39,288 bases of DNA from Kribbella albertanoniae. GTDB taxonomy: Bacteria; Actinomycetota; Actinomycetes; Propionibacteriales; Kribbellaceae. A program made the position numbers and the translations under genes. The DNA is taken from NCBI RefSeq assembly GCF_004348455.1, contig NZ_SMKA01000047.1, positions 1-39,288 of the forward strand. The letters are read 5' to 3'. Positions 16,350 through 23,897 of the stretch are shown here, in pieces (the first letter of the stretch is position 1; each line of letters begins with the position of its first letter). The notes beneath the pieces were generated by a model. It saw nothing but the letters and a program-made list of their open reading frames with translations, was not told the DNA's origin and did no database searches.

Positions 16350-17300
16350 ATGAAACCGGTCATCCTCGACGTCGACACCGGGCTGGACGACGCTTGTGCG
16401 CTGCTGCTCGCCGCTCGCCACCCCGACCTCGATCTCCGGGCCGTCACCTGCGTCGGCGGGAACGTCGGCCTGGACGACGTCGTGATCAATACGCTGACCG
16501 TCCTGGAGGCAGCCGGGCGGACCGACGTACCGGTTGCGCGTGGCGCGGCGCTGCCGTTGCTGCAGCCGATGCTGACCGCGCCACATGTACACGGCGTGGA
16601 CGGGCTCGGTGACCTCGACTGGCCGCGGTCCACCCGCTCTCCCAGTACGACGCCTGCTGTCGAACTCCTCCGCCAGGTTCTGCTGGACGGGGCGGCGAAG
16701 GGTGAACCGGTGACGCTGATCCCGCTCGCACCGATGACGAATATCGCGCTCCTGCTGCGCACCTACCCCGAGGCGGCGGCCGGGCTGCGCGAGATCGTGT
16801 TCATGGGCGGCGGCGCCGGGATCGGCAACGTGACCGCCTCGGCCGAGTTCAACGTCTACACCGACCCGGAAGCGGCCGCCATCGTGCTCGCAGCCGCCGG
16901 GGAGCTCGGCGTACCGGTGACGATGTACGGGCTCGACGTGTTCTACGACGTAGTGGTGACGCTCGAGCAGGCACGGGGGCTGGGCGGATCACCGGCGGCC
17001 GATCTGGCCCGCAAGCTGATCGAGAAGCGCACCGAGCTGTACGGCGACGGCGGTGCGAGCATCGGCGACGGCGGCGCCGTGTGCGCGGTGATCGATCCGG
17101 ACGGCCTCACGACGGAGCGCTTCCCGGTGCGCGTGGAGCTGGCCGGAAGCTGGTCCCGCGGCCGGACGATCGTGGACACGCGGGACTTTGCGATCGATCG
17201 GAGCACCGATCCGGACGGCGTCTCCCCGACCGTCATCGAGGTGGCGACGGCCGTGGATGCTTCGCGGTACGCCGAGTTGTGGCTGGGCGCGGTCAAGTAG
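16350..17300 (+). CDS. Inosine/uridine-preferring nucleoside hydrolase
   Basis: The 316-residue protein has the family's calcium-binding N-terminus, ILDVDTGLDDACAL (D9, D13 and D14), the NIALLLRTYPE segment, the IVFMGGGAGIGNVTASAEFNVYTDPEAA loop that contributes substrate contacts, and a late aspartate motif ending at about residue 235. It hydrolyses the N-glycosidic bond of nucleosides to free base and ribose for salvage. ATG 16350 is preceded by GAGGAT. The gene is divergent from the phosphodiesterase and overlaps the end of the TetR gene by eight bases tail to tail, so it is transcribed toward its convergent neighbour with no room for a separate terminator. Confidence 0.94.
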   Translation: MKPVILDVDTGLDDACALLLAARHPDLDLRAVTCVGGNVGLDDVVINTLTVLEAAGRTDVPVARGAALPLLQPMLTAPHVHGVDGLGDLDWPRSTRSPSTTPAVELLRQVLLDGAAKGEPVTLIPLAPMTNIALLLRTYPEAAAGLREIVFMGGGAGIGNVTASAEFNVYTDPEAAAIVLAAAGELGVPVTMYGLDVFYDVVVTLEQARGLGGSPAADLARKLIEKRTELYGDGGASIGDGGAVCAVIDPDGLTTERFPVRVELAGSWSRGRTIVDTRDFAIDRSTDPDGVSPTVIEVATAVDASRYAELWLGAVK

Positions 17301-17889
17301 TCAGCTCGATCAGCCGGGCCCTGAGCCCGGCCAGGAACAGGTCCAGTCCCTCGGTGAACAGGTCTGCCGTGATGGTCGAGTCGGCAACCACGGCGGCCAG
17401 ACCCCAACGGGAGGTCGCCTCGAAGAGATGGCGTGCCTGCGGTTCGGGGACGCCGAGCCGGACGAGCGATTCGATCTGCACCCGGACCAGGAGGGCCCGG
17501 GAGCCGGCACCCTGATCCCGATCCGGGGTCACTTTCGCCTGCATCAGCGCAGCCAGCCCCGGATGGTCGGCGTAGAACGCGCGGAATTCCAGCGAACCGG
17601 TTCTGGTGAGCGCGATCCATTCGTCGATACTGCGCAGATCGTCGTACGCCGCTTCGTCCGAGGCGAACTCGTCGAAGGCGTTGCGCGCGACCAGGTCGAG
17701 GAGTTCGGCCTTGTTCCGCACGTGGTGATAGAGCGTGGGAGCCCGCACCCCCAGTCGCTCGGCCACCCCGCGCATGGTGAGCCCCTCGACCCCTACGTCC
17801 CGAATGGCGGCCAGTGCAGCGTCGGCGATCGCCGCGACCGTGATCCCGGCGGCAGCGTGGGAGGACGGTGGGCGAGGCGTTGGAGTCAC
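17293..17889 (-). CDS. TetR-family transcriptional regulator
   Basis: A 198-residue regulator. The TetR helix-turn-helix covers about residues 16-62 (ITVAAIADAALAAIRDVGVE, then MRGVAERLGVRAPTLYHHVRNKAELLDL). The remaining all-helical region is the ligand-binding and dimer domain; the YHHVRNK form and the C-terminal pattern resemble the TetR_C-type of drug-responsive repressors. The effector is unknown. A perfect 21-bp palindrome lies between this gene and the divergent acetyltransferase, so it most likely represses itself and that gene. Its 3' end overlaps the nucleoside hydrolase gene by eight bases. Confidence 0.93.
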   Translation of the reverse strand: MTPTPRPPSSHAAAGITVAAIADAALAAIRDVGVEGLTMRGVAERLGVRAPTLYHHVRNKAELLDLVARNAFDEFASDEAAYDDLRSIDEWIALTRTGSLEFRAFYADHPGLAALMQAKVTPDRDQGAGSRALLVRVQIESLVRLGVPEPQARHLFEATSRWGLAAVVADSTITADLFTEGLDLFLAGLRARLIELTT

Positions 17890-17925
17890 GGGAACCTCGT
17901 TGTGGGGGTTCGGGGGGACCGGCTA

Positions 17926-17946
17926 CTGTCTAACGGTGTTAGACAG
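17926..17946. promoter_or_regulatory. TetR-type operator between divergent genes
   Basis: A perfect inverted repeat has 9-bp arms CTGTCTAAC and GTTAGACAG around a GGT centre, midway between the TetR gene start (17889) and the acetyltransferase start (17968). Arm length and placement are typical of operators bound by the adjacent TetR protein. Confidence 0.75.
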
Positions 17947-17967
17947 ACTACTCGTGAGGACGGCGTC

Positions 17968-18561
17968 GTGACCGGATTGCACCCGACCTATCCACTGCGG
18001 ACCGAGCGGCTGGACCTGCGCGCACATCGCCAGGACGACCTCGACGACCTGCTCGCGTTCCATTCGAATCCGGACATCGTGCGGTACGTGCCATGGCCGG
18101 TCCGGGACCGGGAGCAGACGCGGGTGGCGCTGGAGGCCAAGCTCACGCAGGATCGGTTGACCGAGGAAGGTCAGTGGCTGGTGCTCGCGATCGAACTGCG
18201 GGAGACCGGGACCGTGATCGGCGAGGTCCTGCTCAAGTGGGCGAGTGAGGCGTCTCGGCAAGGTGAGATCGGTTATGCCCTGCATGCCGACTATCACGGC
18301 AAGGGTTACGCCTCGGAGGCTGCGCGGGAGATCCTGCGGCTCGGCTTCGAGGAACTCGGGCTGCATCGGATCGTCGCCGTCCTGGACGATCGCAATACTG
18401 CGTCGGCGCAACTACTCGAGCGGCTCGGGATGCGCCGGGAGGCCCATCTCCTGCAGGCCTTGTGGTTCAAGGACGAGTGGAGCAACGAACTGGTCTATGC
18501 CCTGCTCAAGGACGAGTGGCTCAGCGGGCGATCGGGATCTGCAGCGTCTGACCAGGGGTGA
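17968..18561 (+). CDS. GNAT-family N-acetyltransferase (RimJ/RimL type)
   Basis: The 197-residue protein is an acetyl-CoA-dependent acetyltransferase of the RimJ/RimL group. It opens with PLRTERLDLRAHRQDDLDDL, has the acetyl-CoA loop HADYHGKGYASEAAREIL (about residues 110-127; Q/R-x-x-G-x-G/A motif as HGKGYA) and ends with LHRIVAVLDDRNTASAQLLE and LGMRREAHLLQ. Members acetylate ribosomal protein N-termini, small amines or antibiotics; the substrate is not readable. The GTG start has GAGGA eight bases upstream; the frame remains open far upstream inside the opposite-strand gene. Repression by the divergent TetR protein is likely. Its 3' end overlaps the LysM gene by 41 bases. Confidence 0.9.
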   Translation: MTGLHPTYPLRTERLDLRAHRQDDLDDLLAFHSNPDIVRYVPWPVRDREQTRVALEAKLTQDRLTEEGQWLVLAIELRETGTVIGEVLLKWASEASRQGEIGYALHADYHGKGYASEAAREILRLGFEELGLHRIVAVLDDRNTASAQLLERLGMRREAHLLQALWFKDEWSNELVYALLKDEWLSGRSGSAASDQG

Positions 18562-19069
18562 GGTCGGCCGGGCCGGACAACTTGTTCAGCTCGGCGATCT
18601 TCTCGATGACGAGGGCCGGGTCCTGCTCCGGATTCGTCTCCTGGGCGATCGACCACAGGCTCTGACCCGGCGCCACCTGGACCGGGACCGTGCTGCTGAA
18701 GTCGGGCCCCGGGTCGAGGACACCGGCGATCCGCAGGCCGAGCACCGCGATGGCGGAACCGAAGACCAGCGCCGACACGAACGAGACCAGCATCCGGCCG
18801 CGCCGGGTCAGACGCAGCGACGGGGCCTCGAGCTCGTGCGGCTGCCGCAACTGCTGCCTGCGGGCGACCTGCCGGAGGGCGGCCGGCTCGGCGACGTGGC
18901 GGCCGAGAACCTCACCGGCACACCCGCGGACCGGGAGCGGCTCGGTGCTGCTGCCGGGGATCCGGCGGCGTCGCGGAACCCCCTGGGGAGCGGGCGCAAC
19001 CTCGGGTGCCGGCCGTCCGGCCAGTACGTCACCAGTTAGGGCATCCGCTGCGAGTTCCGCTGTGCTCAT
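18521..19069 (-). CDS. LysM-domain membrane protein, probable SOS cell-division regulator (YneA/DivS-like by position)
   Basis: The 182-residue protein has a long basic, disordered cytoplasmic N-terminus (1-90), one membrane helix (about 93-115, MLVSFVSALVFGSAIAVLGL) and an extracellular LysM domain (about 131-180: VAPGQSLWSIAQETNPEQDP, then LTPGQTLQIP) for peptidoglycan binding. GGAGG sits five bases before the ATG. It is divergent from lexA, the same position as the SOS-induced division inhibitors yneA in Bacillus and divS in Corynebacterium. Several LexA boxes lie in the shared spacer. Function as a damage-induced division inhibitor is inferred from domain plus position. The last 41 bases overlap the acetyltransferase gene tail to tail. 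Confidence 0.82.
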   Translation of the reverse strand: MSTAELAADALTGDVLAGRPAPEVAPAPQGVPRRRRIPGSSTEPLPVRGCAGEVLGRHVAEPAALRQVARRQQLRQPHELEAPSLRLTRRGRMLVSFVSALVFGSAIAVLGLRIAGVLDPGPDFSSTVPVQVAPGQSLWSIAQETNPEQDPALVIEKIAELNKLSGPADLTPGQTLQIPIAR

Positions 19070-19147
19070 CAGATCCTCCAGACCACGTTGTTCGCTGTGT
19101 TTCCCTGTCTACCGGCCGCCTCCGACAGTTTCTGCGGGGCGACCAGC

Positions 19148-19161
19148 CGAACACCTGTTCG
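19148..19161. promoter_or_regulatory. LexA box 1 (perfect)
   Basis: CGAACACCTGTTCG matches the actinobacterial SOS box CGAAC-N4-GTTCG exactly. It lies 79 bases upstream of the LysM gene start and probably controls it. Confidence 0.85.
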
Positions 19162-19163
19162 AT

Positions 19164-19177
19164 CGAACGTCTGTACG
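19164..19177. promoter_or_regulatory. LexA box 2 (one mismatch)
   Basis: CGAACGTCTGTACG deviates from CGAAC-N4-GTTCG at one position and follows box 1 with its start 16 bases away. The pair could allow cooperative LexA binding upstream of the LysM gene. Confidence 0.55.
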
Positions 19178-19259
19178 AATGATTAACCCATCACCCCTGC
19201 GGATGCAACTACTTCCAACGCCGACACGCCAGCGAAATTCCCGCCTATAACCCGACACA

Positions 19260-19273
19260 CGAACAAACGTGCG
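19260..19273. promoter_or_regulatory. LexA box 3 (one mismatch)
   Basis: CGAACAAACGTGCG deviates from the SOS-box consensus at one base of the right half-site. It is 28 bases upstream of box 4 on the lexA side of the spacer. Confidence 0.45.
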
Positions 19274-19287
19274 AACCGACACGCCTT

Positions 19288-19301
19288 CGAACAGATGTTT
19301 G
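19288..19301. promoter_or_regulatory. LexA box 4, on the lexA promoter
   Basis: CGAACAGATGTTTG fits the CGAAC-N4-GTTYG form of the mycobacterial SOS box. It overlaps the first three bases of the lexA -35 element, as expected for autorepression. Confidence 0.8.
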
Positions 19302-19327
19302 AAGAATCTCAGAATTCGGTCTACGGT
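19299..19327 (+). promoter_or_regulatory. lexA promoter
   Basis: TTGAAG (19299-19304) is followed after 17 bases by TACGGT (19322-19327), 67 bases before the lexA start codon. LexA box 4 overlaps the -35. Confidence 0.6.
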
Positions 19328-19393
19328 CATCTCAGTCGAGCAACCTTGGCCGGTGTGTTTCTGCACCGGCCCGACCCGAGGAGCGGATCACCG

Positions 19394-20167
19394 ATGCCCA
19401 GGACGCCGAGCGGTTCCAGCAAGAACGAGGACCGCGCCGCGAACGCCGCGGACCGGACCGTGAGCGAGCTGCCCGACGGGCCGGCCGACGCGACCGGGCT
19501 GACGCCGCGGCAGCGCCGGGTGCTCGACGTGATCAAGGACTCCGTGGACAGCCGCGGCTACCCGCCCTCGATGCGCGAGATCGGCGAGCGGGTCGGGCTG
19601 ACCAGCTCGTCGTCGGTGTCGCACCAGCTGCGGGTGCTCGAGCAGAAGGGCCTGCTCCGCCGCGACCCGAACCGGCCGCGGGCCATCGAGGTCCGCTACC
19701 CCGGCGAGGTCGACGCGGCCGCCCGGCGCAGTGCGCTCGGCTCGGTGCGCCAGACGACGTACGACGAGACCGGGGCCGGCGACGCCCATCCGGACGCGGT
19801 CTACGTGCCCGTCGTCGGGCAGATCGCGGCCGGTATCCCGATTCTCGCCGACCAGCAGATCGAAGAGGTCTTCCCGTTGCCCAAGGCAATGGTCGGCGAG
19901 GGCACGCTGTTCATGCTGAAGGTCAAGGGTGAGTCGATGATCGACATCGCCATCTGCGACGGCGACTGGGTGGTCGTCCGGCAGGAGCAGACCGCGGAGA
20001 ACGGTGACATCGTCGCTGCCATGATCGACGGCGAGGCGACCGTGAAGACGTTCAAGAAGACCAAGTCCGAGATCTGGCTGCTGCCGCACAACCCGGCGTT
20101 CGAGCCGATCGACGGCAAGGACGCGGTGATCCTCGGAAAGGTCGTAACAGTTCTGCGGCGAGTCTGA
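19394..20167 (+). CDS. lexA: SOS repressor LexA
   Basis: The 257-residue repressor has a winged helix-turn-helix at about residues 36-100 ([40 protein letters not shown]) and the self-cleaving peptidase domain: cleavage site A146-G147 in VGQIAAGIP, nucleophile S181 in KGESMID and general-base K218 in EATVKTF. RecA filaments trigger cleavage after DNA damage and de-repress SOS genes. The N-terminal extension of about 35 residues is usual in actinobacteria. ATG 19394 is chosen because GAGGAG lies nine bases upstream; the frame is open to 19295. It should repress itself, the divergent LysM gene and the DUF222/HNH gene at 38595. Confidence 0.97.
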   Translation: MPRTPSGSSKNEDRAANAADRTVSELPDGPADATGLTPRQRRVLDVIKDSVDSRGYPPSMREIGERVGLTSSSSVSHQLRVLEQKGLLRRDPNRPRAIEVRYPGEVDAAARRSALGSVRQTTYDETGAGDAHPDAVYVPVVGQIAAGIPILADQQIEEVFPLPKAMVGEGTLFMLKVKGESMIDIAICDGDWVVVRQEQTAENGDIVAAMIDGEATVKTFKKTKSEIWLLPHNPAFEPIDGKDAVILGKVVTVLRRV

Positions 20168-20216
20168 CATCTCAGACGGCGAGCGAAGACGGGCGGGTCG
20201 TGTCAGCATTGTTCTC

Positions 20217-20726
20217 ATGACGACTGTCTACGACTTCAGCGCGCGCCGGATCGAAGGCAATGAACAGTCTCTTGCCGATTTCCGCGACCAGGTGCTCCTG
20301 GTGGTGAACACGGCCTCGCAGTGTTCCCAGACCCCGCAGTACGCGGGATTGCAGAAGCTCTACAAGACCTACCGTCGGCAGGGCTTCTCGGTGCTGGGCT
20401 TTCCCTGCGACCAGTTCAACCACCAGGAACCCGGTGACGAGAACGAGATCGCGAACTTCTGCTCGACGATCTACCACGTCACCTTCCCGATGTTCGCCAA
20501 GATCGAGGTGAACGGATCGCGGACGATCCCCTTGTACAACTGGCTGAAACGCGAGCAGGGCGGCCTGCTCGGCGGCCGGGTCAAGTGGAACTTCACCAAG
20601 TTCCTGGTCGGCCGTGACGGCGGGGTGATCGCGCGCTACGCGCCGACCAACACCCCGGAGAAACTGGCCGACAAGATCGAGGCAGCGCTGGCGATGCCGG
20701 CCACCTCGCGGGAAGCGAACGACTGA
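20217..20726 (+). CDS. Glutathione peroxidase family protein (thiol peroxidase)
   Basis: A 169-residue peroxidase of the GPx fold. The tetrad is visible: C36 in NTASQCSQTPQY (cysteine rather than selenocysteine), Q66 in GFPCDQF, and W124-N125 in VKWNFTKF. C82 may serve as resolving cysteine. Actinobacteria mostly lack glutathione, so the reductant is probably thioredoxin or mycothiol-linked. The ATG at 20217 comes 49 bases after lexA on the same strand; it might be read through from lexA, but no LexA box is seen in front of it. A perfect hairpin follows the gene. Confidence 0.94.
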   Translation: MTTVYDFSARRIEGNEQSLADFRDQVLLVVNTASQCSQTPQYAGLQKLYKTYRRQGFSVLGFPCDQFNHQEPGDENEIANFCSTIYHVTFPMFAKIEVNGSRTIPLYNWLKREQGGLLGGRVKWNFTKFLVGRDGGVIARYAPTNTPEKLADKIEAALAMPATSREAND

Positions 20727-20739
20727 CCTGCGCCGGTCC

Positions 20740-20764
20740 GCGCTCGGCGATCGATGCCGAGCGC
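20740..20764. terminator. Hairpin between convergent genes
   Basis: GCGCTCGGC (20740-20748) and GCCGAGCGC (20756-20764) form a perfect 9-bp stem with a 7-nt loop, 14 bases after the peroxidase stop codon and before the convergent ligase stop. Probable terminator, usable from both sides. Confidence 0.6.
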
Positions 20765-20870
20765 AACTACTGTGCACCGATCCGCTGCAACACCTGAACA
20801 TTCGGCGTCGCAGCGCCGCGCAAATCCGACCGTATTCCGGACGATTGTCTCAGGAATCGGCGCGCCGTCC

Positions 20871-21848
20871 TCAGGACGTGAGCAGCACGTCGCCCGGATC
20901 GATGTCGAAGCGAAGCCCGCGCCAGACCGGATGGCGTAACCGGCCGTCGGCCGCCCAGCCCGAGAAGGTGACCTCGGCGACGAGCACCGGGTCCAACCAG
21001 TGCGCTCGGCGGCGATCAGGCCCGGGAATCGTGGCCGGATCGAAGGCCGGCCGGTCGATCTCCAGACCGGCCAGCTCCGCGCTGAGCATCTCGAGGGTGG
21101 CGAAGTCGAGGCCGGAACCGACCTTGCCGATCAGCAGCAGTTCGCCGTCAGGCTCGGCGTACGCGGCGATGTAGAAGGAACCGATCTTGCCCTCGCGATT
21201 CCCCTCCCCCGGATGCCATCCGCAGAGGATGACGTCGCGCGTCTGCACCGGCTTCACCTTGATCCAGTCCGAACTCCGCCGGCCAGGCAGGTAACGGGAA
21301 CGACGGCGTTTCGCCACCACCCCCTCAAGCCCCGTCGTCACCGCAAGATCAAGAGCTTCGTCACCGTCACCGAAGGCGGCCGGCGTCTCGTAGAACGGAT
21401 CCCCGAGCTCCAGCGACTCCAGCAGCCCGCGTCGATCGTCGTACGTTGCCTCAAGCAACCACTGACCGTCGAAGCGAAGCACGTCGAACAGGCGCACCGA
21501 GACCGGCACCTCGGTGATCAGGTGACGCAGCTGCCGGGGATCCCGCACGTGCATCCGCCGTTGCAGGAGACCGAACGACGGCGCACCGTTCTCGTCCAGC
21601 GTGACGATCTCCCCGTCCAGTACGGCGGGGAGTCGCAAACCGGGCGCCTCAGCCAGACCGAGCAGCTCGGGGTACCCGGCCGAGACGTCGCGGCTGTTCC
21701 GCGACCACAACCGGCAGACACCGTCGTCGACCTCGATGACGACGCGGATACCGTCCCACTTCAGCTCGTACGACCAGTCGGACCCGGACGGCATCTCCCC
21801 CAGCGCAGCCATCATCGGCAGCACCGGAGGACCGCCCGCCGGGCTCAT
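20871..21848 (-). CDS. ATP-dependent DNA ligase (LigD-ligase-domain type)
   Basis: The 325-residue protein is a two-domain ATP-dependent ligase without polymerase or nuclease domains. The nucleotidyl-transferase domain has motif I ELKWDGIR with adenylated K30, motif III in VSVRLFDVLRFDG, motif IV EGVVAKRRRSRY (about 175-186) and motif V DWIKVK (K197, K199). The OB domain covers about 205-325 (VILCGWHPGEGNREGKIGSF). It resembles the stand-alone LigC/LigD-ligase forms of actinobacteria used in double-strand-break or base-excision repair. Its ATG overlaps the TGA of the upstream helicase gene (ATGA), so the two are translationally coupled, which suggests a shared repair role. Confidence 0.92.
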   Translation of the reverse strand: MSPAGGPPVLPMMAALGEMPSGSDWSYELKWDGIRVVIEVDDGVCRLWSRNSRDVSAGYPELLGLAEAPGLRLPAVLDGEIVTLDENGAPSFGLLQRRMHVRDPRQLRHLITEVPVSVRLFDVLRFDGQWLLEATYDDRRGLLESLELGDPFYETPAAFGDGDEALDLAVTTGLEGVVAKRRRSRYLPGRRSSDWIKVKPVQTRDVILCGWHPGEGNREGKIGSFYIAAYAEPDGELLLIGKVGSGLDFATLEMLSAELAGLEIDRPAFDPATIPGPDRRRAHWLDPVLVAEVTFSGWAADGRLRHPVWRGLRFDIDPGDVLLTS

Positions 21849-23842
21849 ACCGTTTGGAGTCTCTTCAAGGCACCGAGCACCTTCTCACGATCCGCCGTCG
21901 GCCACATCGGAGGCAAGGAGGCGCGCAGAAAGCCGCCGTACCGCTGGGTGACGATCCTGGGGTCGAGGATCGCGACCACGCCACGGTCGGAGCTGCGGCG
22001 GATCAGCCGACCGGTGCCCTGGGCAAGCAACAGCGCGGCGTGGGTCGCGGCGACGGCCATGAACCCGTTGCCACCGGCCTCGTCGACCGCGCGCTGCCGG
22101 GCCGCCATCAGTGGCTCGTCGGGACGCGGGAACGGGACGCGGTCGATGATGACCAGGTTGCAGGTCGAGCCCGGTACGTCGATGCCCTGCCACAGCGACA
22201 GCGTCCCGAACAGGGATGTCTCCGGGTTGTCCACGAACTCCTTGGCCAGCTCGCCCAGCTGCGCATCGCCCTGGCAGAGGATGGTCAGGTCGGTCGCCTC
22301 GCGGACGGCGGCGGTCGCGGCCTCGGCTGCCCGGCGCGACGAGAACAGGCCGAGGGTGCGACCACCGGCTGCGGTGATCAGGTCGATGATCTCGTCGAAC
22401 TGCTTCTGCCCGAGCCCGTCGCGATGCGGCGGCGGGAGGTGCTTGGCGACGTACAGAATGCCTTGTTTCTCGTACTCGAACGGGGAACCGACGTCGAGGC
22501 CACGCCAGGGCAGCGGACCCGTCTCCGAGCTGTCGTCGAGCTCGGGCATCTCGTCGTCGGCCGTGAGCTTGTCGGCCGGTCGCAGGCCGACCTGGCGCGC
22601 GATCGAGTCGAAGTCGCCGCCGAGGGTCAGGGTGGCCGAGGTGAGCACGGCGGTGCGGTCCTTGAGGACGAGCTCGCGTAGCAGACCGGCGACGGTGAGC
22701 GGCGCGATCCGCAGCTCACGGCCGAAGCGCTCGCGGTCGACCATCCAGACGACGTCCAGATCGTTCAGCGCGGCGACCCGCTCGGCGACGTCGAAGATCT
22801 CCTTCACCGCGCCCTTGGCCTGCCGCTTCGCGCCGTCCGGGTCGTCGTCCTTGTCGTCGGACTTCTTGTTCAGGTCGGAGTACAGCCCGCGAGCGGCGTC
22901 GCGAACCAGGCCGGCCGCCTCCAGGACGGGCGCATTGGACGGCTCGATCCTGCCTTCACGGGTGGCTTCGAGCGCCGCTCGCAATGCGTCGGAGGCGTCG
23001 ATCAGGTCATCGGCCTTGTCGTCGTCCACGAACCGTCGCGACCGCTTGGCGGCGCGCTCGACCATCTGCGGCGAGAGCTCGTCACCGGCGGCACCGGTGA
23101 CGCGGGCCGGCAGCTCGTGGGCCTCATCCACGATGATCACGTCGTGCTCGGGGAGGACGGTGCGGTTCTCGAAGGCGTCGATGGACAGCAGCGCGTGGTT
23201 CGTGATGACGATGTCCGCCTTGCGGGCCTGCTCCTTCGCCTTCTCCGCGAAACACTCGTCGCCGTACGGGCACTTCTGCGCACCGAGGCACTCCCGCGCC
23301 GCGATCGCCACCTGCTGCCACGCCTGGTACTGATGCGAGGGCGCGTGGTCACGGTCGCCGGCCGCGCCGTCGAGCAGCTGCTGCTCGGCCCAGTCCCGCA
23401 GCTCCAGCACCTGCTGCCCGACCGCCCCTGCCGGCGGGACGTCGATCAGCATGCCGTCCTCGTCCGGCGCGCCCTCGCGGATCCGGTGCAGGCAGGCATA
23501 GTTGTTGCGGCCCTTTTGAATCGCGTACGACGGCCTGCGCGGCAGGAGCTTCTCGGTCGCGTCGAGCAACGCCGGGACATCGCGGTCCACAAGCTGCGAC
23601 TGCAGTGCGAGAGTCGCGGTGGAGACGACCACCCGGCGGTCCTCGATCGCGTGCAGCAGCGCGGGAACGAGGTACCCGAGCGACTTGCCGGTCCCAGTGC
23701 CGGCTTGGACGAGTAGGTGCGAGCCGTCATGCATGGAGGTGTTGACGGCCTCGGCCATCTCCACCTGTCCAGGTCTGGTCTGTCCGGCGATCCCGGAGAC
23801 AGCGGCTTCGAGCAATTCGCGTACGTCTACACCCACCGCCAC
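21845..23842 (-). CDS. DinG/XPD-family ATP-dependent DNA helicase
   Basis: The 665-residue protein is an SF2 iron-sulfur helicase. Walker A is QAGTGTGKS (46-54, K53), the DEAH box is VIIVDEAHELP (near 235-245), and four cysteines, C117, C185, C191 and C197, lie in the positions of the XPD/DinG Fe-S domain (NNYACLH; ARECLGAQKCPYGDECF). The second RecA domain contains LFSSRRAAE, LWQGIDVPG and QGTGRLIRR (motifs IV to VI). It unwinds structured DNA such as D-loops, R-loops or G-quadruplexes. The start overlaps nothing and has no strong ribosome site. No LexA box is seen upstream, unlike E. coli dinG. It is coupled to the ligase downstream. Confidence 0.93.
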   Translation of the reverse strand: MAVGVDVRELLEAAVSGIAGQTRPGQVEMAEAVNTSMHDGSHLLVQAGTGTGKSLGYLVPALLHAIEDRRVVVSTATLALQSQLVDRDVPALLDATEKLLPRRPSYAIQKGRNNYACLHRIREGAPDEDGMLIDVPPAGAVGQQVLELRDWAEQQLLDGAAGDRDHAPSHQYQAWQQVAIAARECLGAQKCPYGDECFAEKAKEQARKADIVITNHALLSIDAFENRTVLPEHDVIIVDEAHELPARVTGAAGDELSPQMVERAAKRSRRFVDDDKADDLIDASDALRAALEATREGRIEPSNAPVLEAAGLVRDAARGLYSDLNKKSDDKDDDPDGAKRQAKGAVKEIFDVAERVAALNDLDVVWMVDRERFGRELRIAPLTVAGLLRELVLKDRTAVLTSATLTLGGDFDSIARQVGLRPADKLTADDEMPELDDSSETGPLPWRGLDVGSPFEYEKQGILYVAKHLPPPHRDGLGQKQFDEIIDLITAAGGRTLGLFSSRRAAEAATAAVREATDLTILCQGDAQLGELAKEFVDNPETSLFGTLSLWQGIDVPGSTCNLVIIDRVPFPRPDEPLMAARQRAVDEAGGNGFMAVAATHAALLLAQGTGRLIRRSSDRGVVAILDPRIVTQRYGGFLRASLPPMWPTADREKVLGALKRLQTV

Positions 23843-23897
23843 ACCCTAGCCCGCGCGACGGACAGAAATCGCCGCGCGGACCGGGCCTGTGGATAAC

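Noticed and set aside
16268-16762. N-terminal extension of the phosphodiesterase reading frame by 165 codons
   Set aside because: The extension is serine/arginine-rich without domains, overlaps the divergent nucleoside hydrolase, and a proper signal peptide starts at 16267.
17188-17967. Long upstream extension of the acetyltransferase frame, about 260 codons
   Set aside because: It runs through the TetR gene on the other strand and across the operator; the GTG at 17968 has a ribosome site and begins the recognisable GNAT domain.
20168-20216. LexA control of the glutathione peroxidase gene
   Set aside because: No CGAAC-N4-GTTYG site occurs in the 49-base gap after lexA; at most it is read through from the lexA promoter.
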